NCBI GenBank assembly: GCA_020433835.1
Contig: JAGRBY010000330.1
Location: 1 to 8,034, forward strand
Origin: Anaerolineae bacterium
Lineage (GTDB): Bacteria; Chloroflexota; Anaerolineae; 4572-78; J111
Direction: 5' to 3'
DNA: 8,034 nt
The position numbers and the translations under genes were made by a program. The notes beneath the pieces are model-generated. The model was not told the origin of the DNA. It saw nothing but the letters and a program-made list of their open reading frames with translations, and ran no database searches. This document shows positions 1 through 6,123 of this stretch, piece by piece. Position 1 is the first letter of the stretch. Each line of letters starts with the position of its first letter.

Positions 1-578
1 AAGCCGGTCAAGAATATTGGCTGTCGATGAATCTGGCCGGCGATTTCGCCTCGGCCTGTCATCGCACCATCCACGAGACGGTTATCACTGATGCCGGTCT
101 TGATCCCATCTCCTTTGTCGAGAATCACCACAACTTTGCCTGGCGCGAGGAGCACGGCGGACGAACGTTGATCGTGCATCGCAAAGGGGCCACCCCGGCG
201 GCCAAAGACGAACTGGGCGTCATCCCCGGCACAATGGCCGATCTGGGCTACATTGTGGTTGGTCTGGGCAACGAACAGTCGCTCAACTCATCAAGCCACG
301 GAGCCGGGCGACCGCGCTCGCGCACCGCCAGCAAGCAGATGATCACTCGCCATCAGCGCGATGCCTATTTGCGCCAGCGCGGTGTCGAACTGCTCAATCC
401 TGAAGCCGGTGTCGACGAAGCACCCCAGGCCTACAAAAATCCCGCCGAGGTTATGGCCCAACAGCAGGATTTGGTCCGCCCGGTCGCTACCTTTATGCCG
501 ATGATGGTCATGATGGCCGGAGATGATAAGTTTGGGCGAAAAAAGAAGGGTGATAAGAAAAAGAAGCGGCGGCGCTAA
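1..578 (+). CDS. rtcB: RtcB-family RNA-splicing ligase, C-terminal part (5' end outside window)
   Basis: RtcB joins RNA 2',3'-cyclic phosphate (or 3'-phosphate) ends to 5'-OH ends, using GTP and Mn2+, in RNA repair or tRNA splicing. The reading frame is open from base 3 to the TAA at 576-578, so the true start lies to the left; the Met at 27 is internal. About 191 residues are visible, roughly the C-terminal 40-50% of the family. They contain the metal-binding HHNFAW segment (126-143), the GMP-contacting VHRKGATPA segment (from 174), the GVIPG loop and the SSSHGAGR motif (288-311), whose His (297-299) matches the nucleophile that is guanylylated in characterised RtcBs. The DEAPQAYK and PVATFMP segments near the end also fit. 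The ending is odd: after the usual final strand there is a basic tail of about 16 residues rich in Lys and Arg. No RtcR or archease gene is visible. The family call is firm; the gene symbol is by homology recognised from memory. Confidence 0.93.
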   Translation, partial: AGQEYWLSMNLAGDFASACHRTIHETVITDAGLDPISFVENHHNFAWREEHGGRTLIVHRKGATPAAKDELGVIPGTMADLGYIVVGLGNEQSLNSSSHGAGRPRSRTASKQMITRHQRDAYLRQRGVELLNPEAGVDEAPQAYKNPAEVMAQQQDLVRPVATFMPMMVMMAGDDKFGRKKKGDKKKKRRR

Positions 579-627
579 GGCCACCGCTAGCCACCCGCAG
601 ACCGCCGAACAACAGGTGTCTCCCATA

Positions 628-699
628 ATCCACGAAGGCACACAAAGAGGCACTAATCTTTTTATCGTTTATTCGTGTAACTTCGTGTTCTTCGTGGAT
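628..699. repeat. Long imperfect inverted repeat of CACGAAG units in the convergent gap
   Basis: The first ten bases (628-637, ATCCACGAAG) are repeated exactly in reverse complement at 690-699. The pairing continues inward with mismatches, so arms of about 30 bases (628-657 and 670-699) match at roughly 22 positions around a T-rich loop. Each arm is itself a run of related units (CACGAAG, CACAAAG, CACTAAT on one side; CACGAAG, CACGAAG, ACACGAAT on the other) spaced 9-10 bases apart. The element sits between the converging rtcB-like gene and the 88-aa gene. It could be a non-autonomous palindromic repeat or a bidirectional terminator; a T-run at 711-716 lies a little far downstream for a classical terminator. 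Confidence 0.6.
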
Positions 700-749
700 C
701 AAACTTCTCGCTTTTTTGGTTAGATGCTAAAAGGGCTTCTCCCATACCG

Positions 750-1016
750 TTAGATGATGGTATTAGCTTCTTCATCGGGATCAAGCCGGTTGGCAGCAAT
801 TAAGGGTAGTCCTAAATCACGTATCTTCTTGAGTACGCTATGTAAGGCGGCTTGATCGACGACAGGCCCGGTCAGGATGGTCTGTCCACATTGATCCGGC
901 GTAATCGTGAACCCATCAAACCAATCCGATCGCTGCGGGCTTAAATGCCCCTTGACGATAATTTGATAAATGTCAGGTCGGTCAGGATCGTGTTTTGATT
1001 GACAGTCATGTGTCAT
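750..1016 (-). CDS. Conserved small protein of unknown function (88 aa)
   Basis: This is a small soluble protein with no signal peptide or membrane segment. After a polar N-terminus of about 16 residues it carries the segments YQIIVKGHL, DWFDGFTIT, TILTGPVVDQAALHSVLKKI and RDLGLPLI. From memory this pattern (GHL...DWF.G..I...G.T.LTGPV.DQAALH..L.K.RDLGLPL) recurs in short uncharacterised proteins of Chloroflexota and Actinomycetota, often near LAL regulators or oxidoreductases; no function is known to me. The alternation of beta-like and helix-like segments suggests a small alpha/beta fold. The ATG at 1014-1016 lies 8 nt after the stop of the CMD-fold gene and has no good Shine-Dalgarno of its own, so translational coupling within one operon is likely. 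The conserved core makes it a real gene despite its size. Confidence 0.82.
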   Translation of the reverse strand: MTHDCQSKHDPDRPDIYQIIVKGHLSPQRSDWFDGFTITPDQCGQTILTGPVVDQAALHSVLKKIRDLGLPLIAANRLDPDEEANTII

Positions 1017-1024
1017 AAGTTCGG

Positions 1025-1714
1025 TTAGTCCGTCAAAAAAGTATCTAATGCTATCAAGGCAGACCAGGCTTTGGGAAAACTAAACTCGGCCATAAAGCGA
1101 AGTACTGCTTTGATTTGTGCGCGGGTGACACCGCAGGCCAGAGCCTGCTCAAGATGAAATTGAAAGGGGCCGTCCAATGTTTGATAACAGATATCAACGG
1201 CTAACGATAAATAGACGCGCTCCTTTGCCGTTAATCCTGCTCGACTCCAAACCTGACTCATCTGCCGGATAACAAAATCGCCAAACTGAGGGTCAAGCGT
1301 TAATAATGTGTTTTGGGTAGCCTCATTCACAGTAAAGGACTCCGCATGGGCCGGTAACGGTGTCTCCGTGGCGGGATGTTGACCTTGTTGGTCAAACAAA
1401 GCATAGATTTCTTTCAGACGTATCATAGCTCTCAACGTGCTGGGGTAGCCGGCATAAGGTGCTAGATGCAGCAGCACTTCCTTGACCTCGGCCCGGGTAG
1501 CGCCATTGGATAGCGCCATGTCTACGTGCATCTGCAACGGCAAATCGAGAATTTGGTAACAAACGTCGGCTGTCAGGCATAAAAAGGCACACTCTTTGGT
1601 CGACAATTCGGCTAAAGCCCAAACTTCGCTGCCAACCTGGACCGCCATCTGTCCAAAATCTTGATCGATGGCCATAATGTCTTGATGAGCACTTTTATCG
1701 CTGGGTAATTTCAT
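1025..1714 (-). CDS. Tandem carboxymuconolactone decarboxylase-fold protein (229 aa)
   Basis: The protein holds two copies of the CMD/AhpD-like helical domain, at about residues 14-105 and 138-228, joined by a Pro/Thr-rich linker. Counting along an ungapped alignment, 31 of 73 positions are identical between the copies. Both contain D-x-C-Y-Q-x-L-D-x-P-x-Q-x-H (Cys52/His63 and Cys176/His187), followed by AL..G.TRA..K.VL. The AhpD CxxC peroxidase pair is absent, so it resembles gamma-carboxymuconolactone decarboxylase-type proteins more than thiol alkylhydroperoxidases. The reaction is unknown. The start is ATG at 1712-1714, because GAGGAG lies 8 nt upstream (minus-strand RBS at 1723-1728); the frame stays open 45 codons further upstream, but that part crosses an intergenic hairpin and has no domain match. 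The gene follows the SDR gene and precedes the 88-aa gene by 8 nt. Confidence 0.88.
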   Translation of the reverse strand: MKLPSDKSAHQDIMAIDQDFGQMAVQVGSEVWALAELSTKECAFLCLTADVCYQILDLPLQMHVDMALSNGATRAEVKEVLLHLAPYAGYPSTLRAMIRLKEIYALFDQQGQHPATETPLPAHAESFTVNEATQNTLLTLDPQFGDFVIRQMSQVWSRAGLTAKERVYLSLAVDICYQTLDGPFQFHLEQALACGVTRAQIKAVLRFMAEFSFPKAWSALIALDTFLTD

Positions 1715-1722
1715 GGGTTGTT

Positions 1723-1728
1723 CTCCTC
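1723..1728 (-). promoter_or_regulatory. Ribosome binding site that fixes the CMD-fold gene start
   Basis: On the minus strand GAGGAG stands 8 nt before the ATG at 1712-1714. It is the only strong Shine-Dalgarno in the area and argues against the longer in-frame extension up to 1849. Confidence 0.75.
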
Positions 1729-1782
1729 TATATAAGCTACGAAGTTGGTATGTTTTATAGACACAATTAACAGGATTGACTC

Positions 1783-1858
1783 GGTTAGAGATAAAGAGAT
1801 TAGGTGATAAGGAGATTTTTTTAGCAATCTCCCCATCTCTAATCTCCAATCTCCTACC
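1783..1858. repeat. AT-rich inverted repeat / hairpin between the SDR and CMD genes
   Basis: The left arm (1783-1817) consists of AGAGATTAGG-like units and the right arm (1826-1858) of their complements, AATCTCC and CTAATCTCC. The inner stem GGAGATT (1811-1817) pairs perfectly with AATCTCC (1826-1832) around an eight-base loop, and GAGATTA (1796-1802) pairs with TAATCTC (1840-1846). Transcribed from the SDR gene, the hairpin would form just past its stop and could attenuate or terminate read-through into the CMD gene, though no clean U-run follows. Similar units occur in the gap after the LAL gene, which suggests a dispersed family. Confidence 0.6.
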
Positions 1859-1886
1859 TATTCCTTACATTATTGAATGGCTGATG

Positions 1887-2825
1887 TTAATGGCTCATCT
1901 CGTGGTGCAAAGGTGTAGCTTGCGCCGTTTTGCCCTGACTCGCATTAGCCTGAATACCAAACTGTTGAGGCAATCCAAATAACTTGAACCGAATCTTATC
2001 GAGCCAGCGCGTTGGTAAAATTTGCGGCATCACGGTTAGGACACCGGCATGGGCACCAACCGAATAACGGGTTTTGGGTGTTTCAACGGTTAAAGCCTTC
2101 AGGACCGTTTGGGCAACGACCTCCGGTGGGCTGCCCTTTTTTTCGCGGGCTACGGCGGTTTTGACAAAATTCCTGAACGATTGCTCATAGCGTTGACGTC
2201 CTGTCGGAGGGAGCTGCCGGATGGTATCTTCGCTGTCATGAAGGAGACGATCTACCGCCGGGGTCGCAATGGAAGCTGGGGCGACCAGAACCACGTGAAC
2301 GCCCCACGGATAGAGCTCCAGACGCAGCGCATCAGTGATGGCTTCCATCGCATGTTTTGAGGCGCACAAGGCTCCGCCAAAGGGCATGGTAATTTTGCCG
2401 CCAACCGAACCGATGTTGATAATCCGGCCCTGAGCCTGCCGGATGAGCGGCAGAAAAGCCTGCGTTACCCGAACCTGCCCAAAGACATTGATTTCAAATT
2501 GTCGGCGCAGGCCGTCAGCCGTGATGTATTCAATGGGGCCGGGTACGCCAACCCCCGCGTTGTTCACCAGCCCGACCAACCCCGTTTCACCGACGGCCTC
2601 TGTCACAATGTTGACCGCCACAGCTATCGACGTCTCATTCGTGACGTCCATGAAAATTGGGGTGAGGTATTCAGACGCTGCCTGTCTCAACGCCTCGGCG
2701 TCCTCCTCTTTACGGACGGTGGCAAAAACCTCATAGCCGGCCTTGTCCAGTTCCAGGGCACAGGCTCGACCAATACCGGACGACGCGCCGGTAACAACGA
2801 CTGCATTGCGATGTTTGTTTGACAT
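1887..2825 (-). CDS. Short-chain dehydrogenase/reductase with catalytic Tyr replaced by Leu (312 aa)
   Basis: This is a classical-SDR Rossmann protein of the retinol-dehydrogenase-like subgroup, expected to be cytosolic and to bind NAD(P)(H). The cofactor loop TGASSGIG is at residues 12-19 and an Arg at 38 follows strand 2, hinting at NADP preference. DV at 60-61, NNAG at 88-91 and the catalytic-tetrad Asn at 113 are present. The active-site Ser140 and Lys157 are in place with normal spacing, but the position of the catalytic Tyr (13 after Ser, 4 before Lys) is Leu153, codon TTG at 2367-2369. The protein may therefore be a dead or altered oxidoreductase, or a binding protein. The C-terminal extension with RYSVGAHAG and LPTRWLDKIRF is typical of the subgroup, so there is no truncation. 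The start is supported by GGAGGA 5 nt upstream. It lies downstream of the LAL regulator and upstream of the CMD gene. The substrate is unknown. Confidence 0.92.
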   Translation of the reverse strand: MSNKHRNAVVVTGASSGIGRACALELDKAGYEVFATVRKEEDAEALRQAASEYLTPIFMDVTNETSIAVAVNIVTEAVGETGLVGLVNNAGVGVPGPIEYITADGLRRQFEINVFGQVRVTQAFLPLIRQAQGRIINIGSVGGKITMPFGGALCASKHAMEAITDALRLELYPWGVHVVLVAPASIATPAVDRLLHDSEDTIRQLPPTGRQRYEQSFRNFVKTAVAREKKGSPPEVVAQTVLKALTVETPKTRYSVGAHAGVLTVMPQILPTRWLDKIRFKLFGLPQQFGIQANASQGKTAQATPLHHEMSH

Positions 2826-2841
2826 ACTGTTCCTCCACAGT
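2826..2841 (-). promoter_or_regulatory. SDR ribosome binding site held in the loop of a small inverted repeat
   Basis: The minus strand reads ACTGT-GGAGGA-ACAGT directly before the SDR start codon. The Shine-Dalgarno GGAGGA (2831-2836) is strong, 5 nt from the ATG, and flanked by perfect 5-bp complementary arms that would place it in a six-base hairpin loop. The ribosome binding site is well supported; a regulatory role for the hairpin is speculation. Confidence 0.6.
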
Positions 2842-2936
2842 GGCTAAGTTGTACCTGTTTAACAGCTCACCAAATGACCGACATTTTGTTGTGTTCTTTT
2901 AGCGTAGTAGGGCCTCAGTATTCTCTGTTTGAGCAA

Positions 2937-2985
2937 AGGTGCCCGTCACCTGAATAATTACGCTGAGTTAAATGCAGTGTATCAA
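2937..2985 (-). promoter_or_regulatory. Possible SDR promoter and operator
   Basis: On the minus strand a TTGATA -35-like hexamer (2980-2985) is followed after 19 nt by TAATTA (2955-2960), a spacer longer than the optimum. Just downstream, near the expected transcription start, lies the inverted repeat AGGTG-ACGGG-CACCT (2937-2951). The arrangement would suit repressor or activator control of the SDR gene, but each element is weak on its own. Confidence 0.25.
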
Positions 2986-3111
2986 ATAGCGGGGCGATAG
3001 GAAACGGACAAAGGGTGTAGTGGGGGTTGTAATGAGAGGTGTAACGACAAACAAAAAGCGGCTATCGGGGTGATAGACGCTCTGGCTGATAGGTAACTCA
3101 TTATTTAGGAA

Positions 3112-3235
3112 TGAAAAATTAATAACTTCCCTAATTCTGCCAGGTAATTTGTAATTGATAACTGGTAATTAGAGACTGGAGATTGAATAACCAATCACTA
3201 TTTACCAATTACCAAACTCAAATGCGGAAGTTATT
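3112..3235 (-). terminator. Terminator-like nested inverted repeat downstream of the LAL gene
   Basis: AATAACTTCC at 3121-3130 is the exact reverse complement of GGAAGTTATT at 3226-3235. A nested pair inside, 3143-3156 with 3200-3213, matches at 12 of 14 positions, and further GGTAATT units occur at 3164-3170. In the minus-strand transcript, starting about 20 nt past the LAL stop, this would fold into a long stem whose last arm is followed after two bases by a T-run (minus-strand TTTTT at about 3114-3118), as in an intrinsic terminator. The long 95-nt interior and the internal repeats also fit an inserted palindromic element. Confidence 0.45.
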
Positions 3236-3256
3236 TAGTTCACGATCCTTAGCTAT

Positions 3257-5980
3257 TTAGAGGAGCTTGAGTTCTCTGGCTTTAACCACGGCCTGGGTTC
3301 GGCTCCCGGCTTCAAGCTTACCATAGATATTGCTGATGTGCCTTTTGACGGTACTGATCGTCACAATCAGCTCTTCGGCGATCTCTTTATTGGAATAACC
3401 GGCTGCCACCCGCCGTAAGACTTCCATCTCGCGTTCACTTAAAGGTTCTACCAGCGGTTGTGCAGCAGTTGTGGCCTCGCCTAAAGCATTGAGCAAGGGT
3501 AAGGTGTAAGTTGTGTGCACTCCCTGGGCTACCGCTTGACGCAGTAAATCGATCATTGGCCTACCTTCATCAAGAAAGATACGGACGAAAGCTTCCGGTT
3601 CGGCCAGATCGAGCGCCTGCATTAAAGCTGACAATGCTTCCCTACTGCGTTTTCGAGCAGTAAAGGTGATTGCCTGGAGGATAAGAATCTCAATTAAACT
3701 GCCGTTGCGTTTGGCTGCTACGGCGGCTTGGGATAAACGACGGAGCGATGCCTCGGCGCTTTCAAAATTTTCTTCAGCGATCTGTAATCGAGCCAGCGTT
3801 AAGTACGCTGCTTCATCAAGATAAGCAATAGGTGTATCGGCGCGGCTCCAGCGCTGGGCTTGCACCCATCGATTCGCTGCCGTGAGATCCCCTTGCGCGA
3901 TCCAGAGGCGGGCCTGGTAGCATTCAGCGGAAGGCAGCGGCCAAAAACGACTGACCGCATACTGCTGCTCAATTTGCAACGCGGCTCGTATAGCTTCCTG
4001 GCTGCCATTTACATCGCCCTGCGTTTGATGCAGCCAGGCCAGCCAGACGTAACCGGCAATCAAAATGTGAGGATGGCCCCCGGTCTGTCCCAAGGCGATC
4101 CCTTTGTGCAAGTATTCCGCCGCCGGGGTTAACGCATTCTGCTCACGGTATAAATCGCCCAAAACCACATACAGAAAGCCGACGGCCGGGAAGTTGTGCC
4201 ACCCGTATCGGGCCACCAAGGCCAGCCCCTCCTGACAAAGACGCAGCGCCTGTTGCAGGTTACCCTGAGCGCGGAGTAATTGCGCGTTAAGGAAAATAGC
4301 CGCTAACGTGTTCGCCATAAGTTGGGCGGTCTGGCCGGTGGCAATGATATGGGTGAGCTGTTGGGCGGCCGGCTCGAATTCGCCCTGTAAATAGTGGGCT
4401 ATGGCTAGATTAAGGGCAACCATCGCTTCCAGCAGCGTATCTTGTTTAGGCAGATAGGCTAACGCTTGTTGCGATAGGCTGATGGTCGAGGCCAGATCGC
4501 CCGTTTCTCGCATCAGGTAGGCACGCATAGCGGCGGCGTGCGCTTGCGCTTCAGAGGACTTCAGGGTTCCGTCGGTTTCAAGCTGAGTCTCAATGGCTTG
4601 CAACCGAGTTGCAGCCGCCTTAATCTGCCCGCTCAAAAATAAGCCCCAACTATAGTACAGCCCTAACAGGGGCCGAACCTGGATCGCCTCATCCGGCACA
4701 AGGTCGAGCCAGGTGAGCAGTATCGTCAGTTCGCTGCGCTGAATCATTGCCGACGCGACCTGCTCAACCAGTGCGGCGACCCGGTCAAAATCCTGAGCCG
4801 CTAGCGCATGCTGCACAGCTAAATCTGTTAAACCGGTTTGCTCATACCATTGACTGGCGCTCAGATGCAGCTGGGGTAACTGATGCGGATAAGTGAGTTG
4901 GAGCCGATAGCGCAGCAGGTCGGCAAAAAGCGGATGATAGCGGTACCAGCGCCGTTGATGATCAATGGGGTTGATGAAGAGGTTGGCCTGTTCCAGATTC
5001 GCCAATATCTCTTGCGCGTTGGGTCCATCCGAAATGGGGGCAGTGGCGCGATCAACATCACGTGCCTCGACCCCTTGCAAGAGCGCCTCACACAGCGGTC
5101 CGCACAGCCGGTTGAGAATGGAGGTGTACAACAGAAAGGTTTGAGTCTCGGCCGATTGCTGCTGCAACACTTCGTCGACCAGATAATCCATGATATAGTG
5201 ATGGCTACCACTAAAGGCCTCGACGAACTGCGCCACCGCCTGGCTTTCACGCTGCCCCAGCGAGAGGGCGGCCATTTGCAAGCCGGCAATCCAGCCTTCG
5301 GTTCGCCGATCGAGCGCCTCTACCTCAGCCGGAGATAGGGTGAGACCGGTCATTTGCGTCAGAAACTGAGCCGCCTCGGTTGGGGTAAAGCGCAGGTCAG
5401 CGCTGCGCAGCTCACTCATCTGCCTGTTGGCGCGTAGCCGGGCCAATGGCAGGTTGGGATCAGTCCGACTGGTTATTACCAGATGCAGGGTGGGAGGGAG
5501 GTTATCAACAAAATAGGTCAAGGCTTGATCGATGGTGTCTGTGTCGAGGAGATGGTAATCATCCAACACCAGTATCGATTTGTTTTCAATCGCCGTTAGA
5601 TCGTTGATAAGCAGTGTAAGCAGGGTGTGATGGGGGGGGATGGGCGATGATTGAAGCAAGGCCAACGTCTCTGTGCCTACGGCTGGCTGTATGGTTTGCA
5701 GCGCGGCAATGAGGTAACGTAAAAAGCGGGCCAAATCAGAGTCGTATTTATCGAGCGACAGCCAAGCGACCGGGAGGTTAACCTGATCCAACCAATGGCT
5801 GACCAGCGTTGTTTTGCCAAAGCCGGCCGGGGCGGAAATAAGCGTTAATTTGCCGACCAAACCCTGGTTAAGGCGCTCTATCAAGCGCAGGCGAGGCACA
5901 AAGCTGGTTCTCAGCCCGTCTGCCGGATTAGAGCGCGTAACGGGAATATAGAATTTGGTTTGCAGCAGGGGTGTGTTCAT
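3257..5980 (-). CDS. LAL/MalT-type LuxR-family ATP-dependent transcriptional regulator (907 aa)
   Basis: This is a cytosolic STAND-ATPase transcription factor. Members of this family switch between inactive and multimeric DNA-binding states on binding ATP and an inducer, as MalT does with maltotriose; the inducer here is unknown. The N-terminus MNTPLLQTKFYIP is the typical LAL opening. Walker A is APAGFGKT at residues 50-57 and Walker B is ILVLDD at 136-141, followed by YHLLD. The NTPase and winged-helix part runs to about residue 350. A long helical region rich in Ala, Leu and Gln with TPR-like helix pairs follows to about 840. The C-terminal LuxR helix-turn-helix occupies 847-907 (LSEREMEVL, NKEIAEEL, STVKRHISNIYGKL). 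The length of about 900 residues is normal and intact. An in-frame TTG at 6005-6007 would add nine residues, but the ATG at 5978-5980 matches the family start. It may control the SDR/CMD genes downstream or the divergent exported protein. Confidence 0.95.
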   Translation of the reverse strand: MNTPLLQTKFYIPVTRSNPADGLRTSFVPRLRLIERLNQGLVGKLTLISAPAGFGKTTLVSHWLDQVNLPVAWLSLDKYDSDLARFLRYLIAALQTIQPAVGTETLALLQSSPIPPHHTLLTLLINDLTAIENKSILVLDDYHLLDTDTIDQALTYFVDNLPPTLHLVITSRTDPNLPLARLRANRQMSELRSADLRFTPTEAAQFLTQMTGLTLSPAEVEALDRRTEGWIAGLQMAALSLGQRESQAVAQFVEAFSGSHHYIMDYLVDEVLQQQSAETQTFLLYTSILNRLCGPLCEALLQGVEARDVDRATAPISDGPNAQEILANLEQANLFINPIDHQRRWYRYHPLFADLLRYRLQLTYPHQLPQLHLSASQWYEQTGLTDLAVQHALAAQDFDRVAALVEQVASAMIQRSELTILLTWLDLVPDEAIQVRPLLGLYYSWGLFLSGQIKAAATRLQAIETQLETDGTLKSSEAQAHAAAMRAYLMRETGDLASTISLSQQALAYLPKQDTLLEAMVALNLAIAHYLQGEFEPAAQQLTHIIATGQTAQLMANTLAAIFLNAQLLRAQGNLQQALRLCQEGLALVARYGWHNFPAVGFLYVVLGDLYREQNALTPAAEYLHKGIALGQTGGHPHILIAGYVWLAWLHQTQGDVNGSQEAIRAALQIEQQYAVSRFWPLPSAECYQARLWIAQGDLTAANRWVQAQRWSRADTPIAYLDEAAYLTLARLQIAEENFESAEASLRRLSQAAVAAKRNGSLIEILILQAITFTARKRSREALSALMQALDLAEPEAFVRIFLDEGRPMIDLLRQAVAQGVHTTYTLPLLNALGEATTAAQPLVEPLSEREMEVLRRVAAGYSNKEIAEELIVTISTVKRHISNIYGKLEAGSRTQAVVKARELKLL

Positions 5981-5987
5981 ACGGTCG

Positions 5988-5996
5988 AGTATACCA
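5988..5996 (-). promoter_or_regulatory. Extended -10 promoter for the LAL gene, possibly leaderless
   Basis: The minus strand reads TGG-TATACT, an extended -10 element (TGn-TATACT), ending 7 nt before the ATG at 5978-5980. This places the expected transcription start at or next to the start codon. There is no Shine-Dalgarno before that ATG, which fits a leaderless mRNA. No good -35 is visible. Confidence 0.45.
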
Positions 5997-6051
5997 TACC
6001 TTAACAAAAAGTGTGCACTGTAATTTCTGCCTGCCTTATTGAAATGGCGTA

Positions 6052-6090
6052 ACTTTTTCGCTTTAAAAGTGCCCTTGATTAGGGTATGAT
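6052..6090 (+). promoter_or_regulatory. Possible promoter of the exported dehydrogenase-like gene
   Basis: TATGAT at 6085-6090 resembles a -10 box, preceded by a poor -35 candidate (TTTAAA about 17 nt upstream), giving a short leader of roughly 30 nt. A 6-bp inverted repeat, ACTTTT (6052-6057) and AAAAGT (6065-6070), overlaps the -35 zone and could be an operator in the divergent control region shared with the LAL gene. Confidence 0.35.
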
Positions 6091-6123
6091 TACTTGCCGA
6101 TTTGTTTTTAGTGGAAATGGAGA

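Larger units (their letters stand above)
2842..3256. other. Intergenic region between the LAL and SDR genes
   Basis: No credible coding sequence is visible in these 415 bases. Read toward the SDR gene, the region holds the terminator-like repeat after the LAL gene (about 3112-3235), then a GC-richer stretch with a 15-bp inverted repeat CTATC-5-GATAG (3062-3076), a possible promoter with TTGATA and TAATTA (2955-2985), a second 15-bp inverted repeat AGGTG-5-CACCT (2937-2951) and a perfect 11-bp palindrome CTGTTTAACAG (2855-2865). The length and the number of small palindromes suggest the SDR gene has its own regulated promoter here, but no site matches a known operator that I can name. Confidence 0.5.

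Noticed and set aside
508..723. Short open frames across the rtcB 3' end and the convergent gap
   Set aside because: They translate the palindromic repeat, lack ribosome binding sites and show no conserved pattern.
726..745. Possible intrinsic terminator GGG-CTTCT-CCC flanked by A/T near the end of the 88-aa gene
   Set aside because: The stem is only three base pairs, too weak to call; the longer inverted repeat at 628-699 is the better candidate.
1715..1849. N-terminal extension of the CMD-fold protein up to 1849
   Set aside because: It would translate the intergenic hairpin, has no domain match, and the internal ATG at 1712-1714 has a strong, well-spaced GAGGAG.
4861..5338. Two overlapping open frames inside the LAL gene (142 aa on the minus strand, 151 aa on the plus strand)
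   Set aside because: Both are shadows of the conserved NTPase region; their translations have biased composition and no domain signature.
5981..6007. TTG start nine codons upstream for the LAL regulator
   Set aside because: The family typically begins at MNTPLLQTKFYIP, and the extra codons overlap the apparent -10 element.
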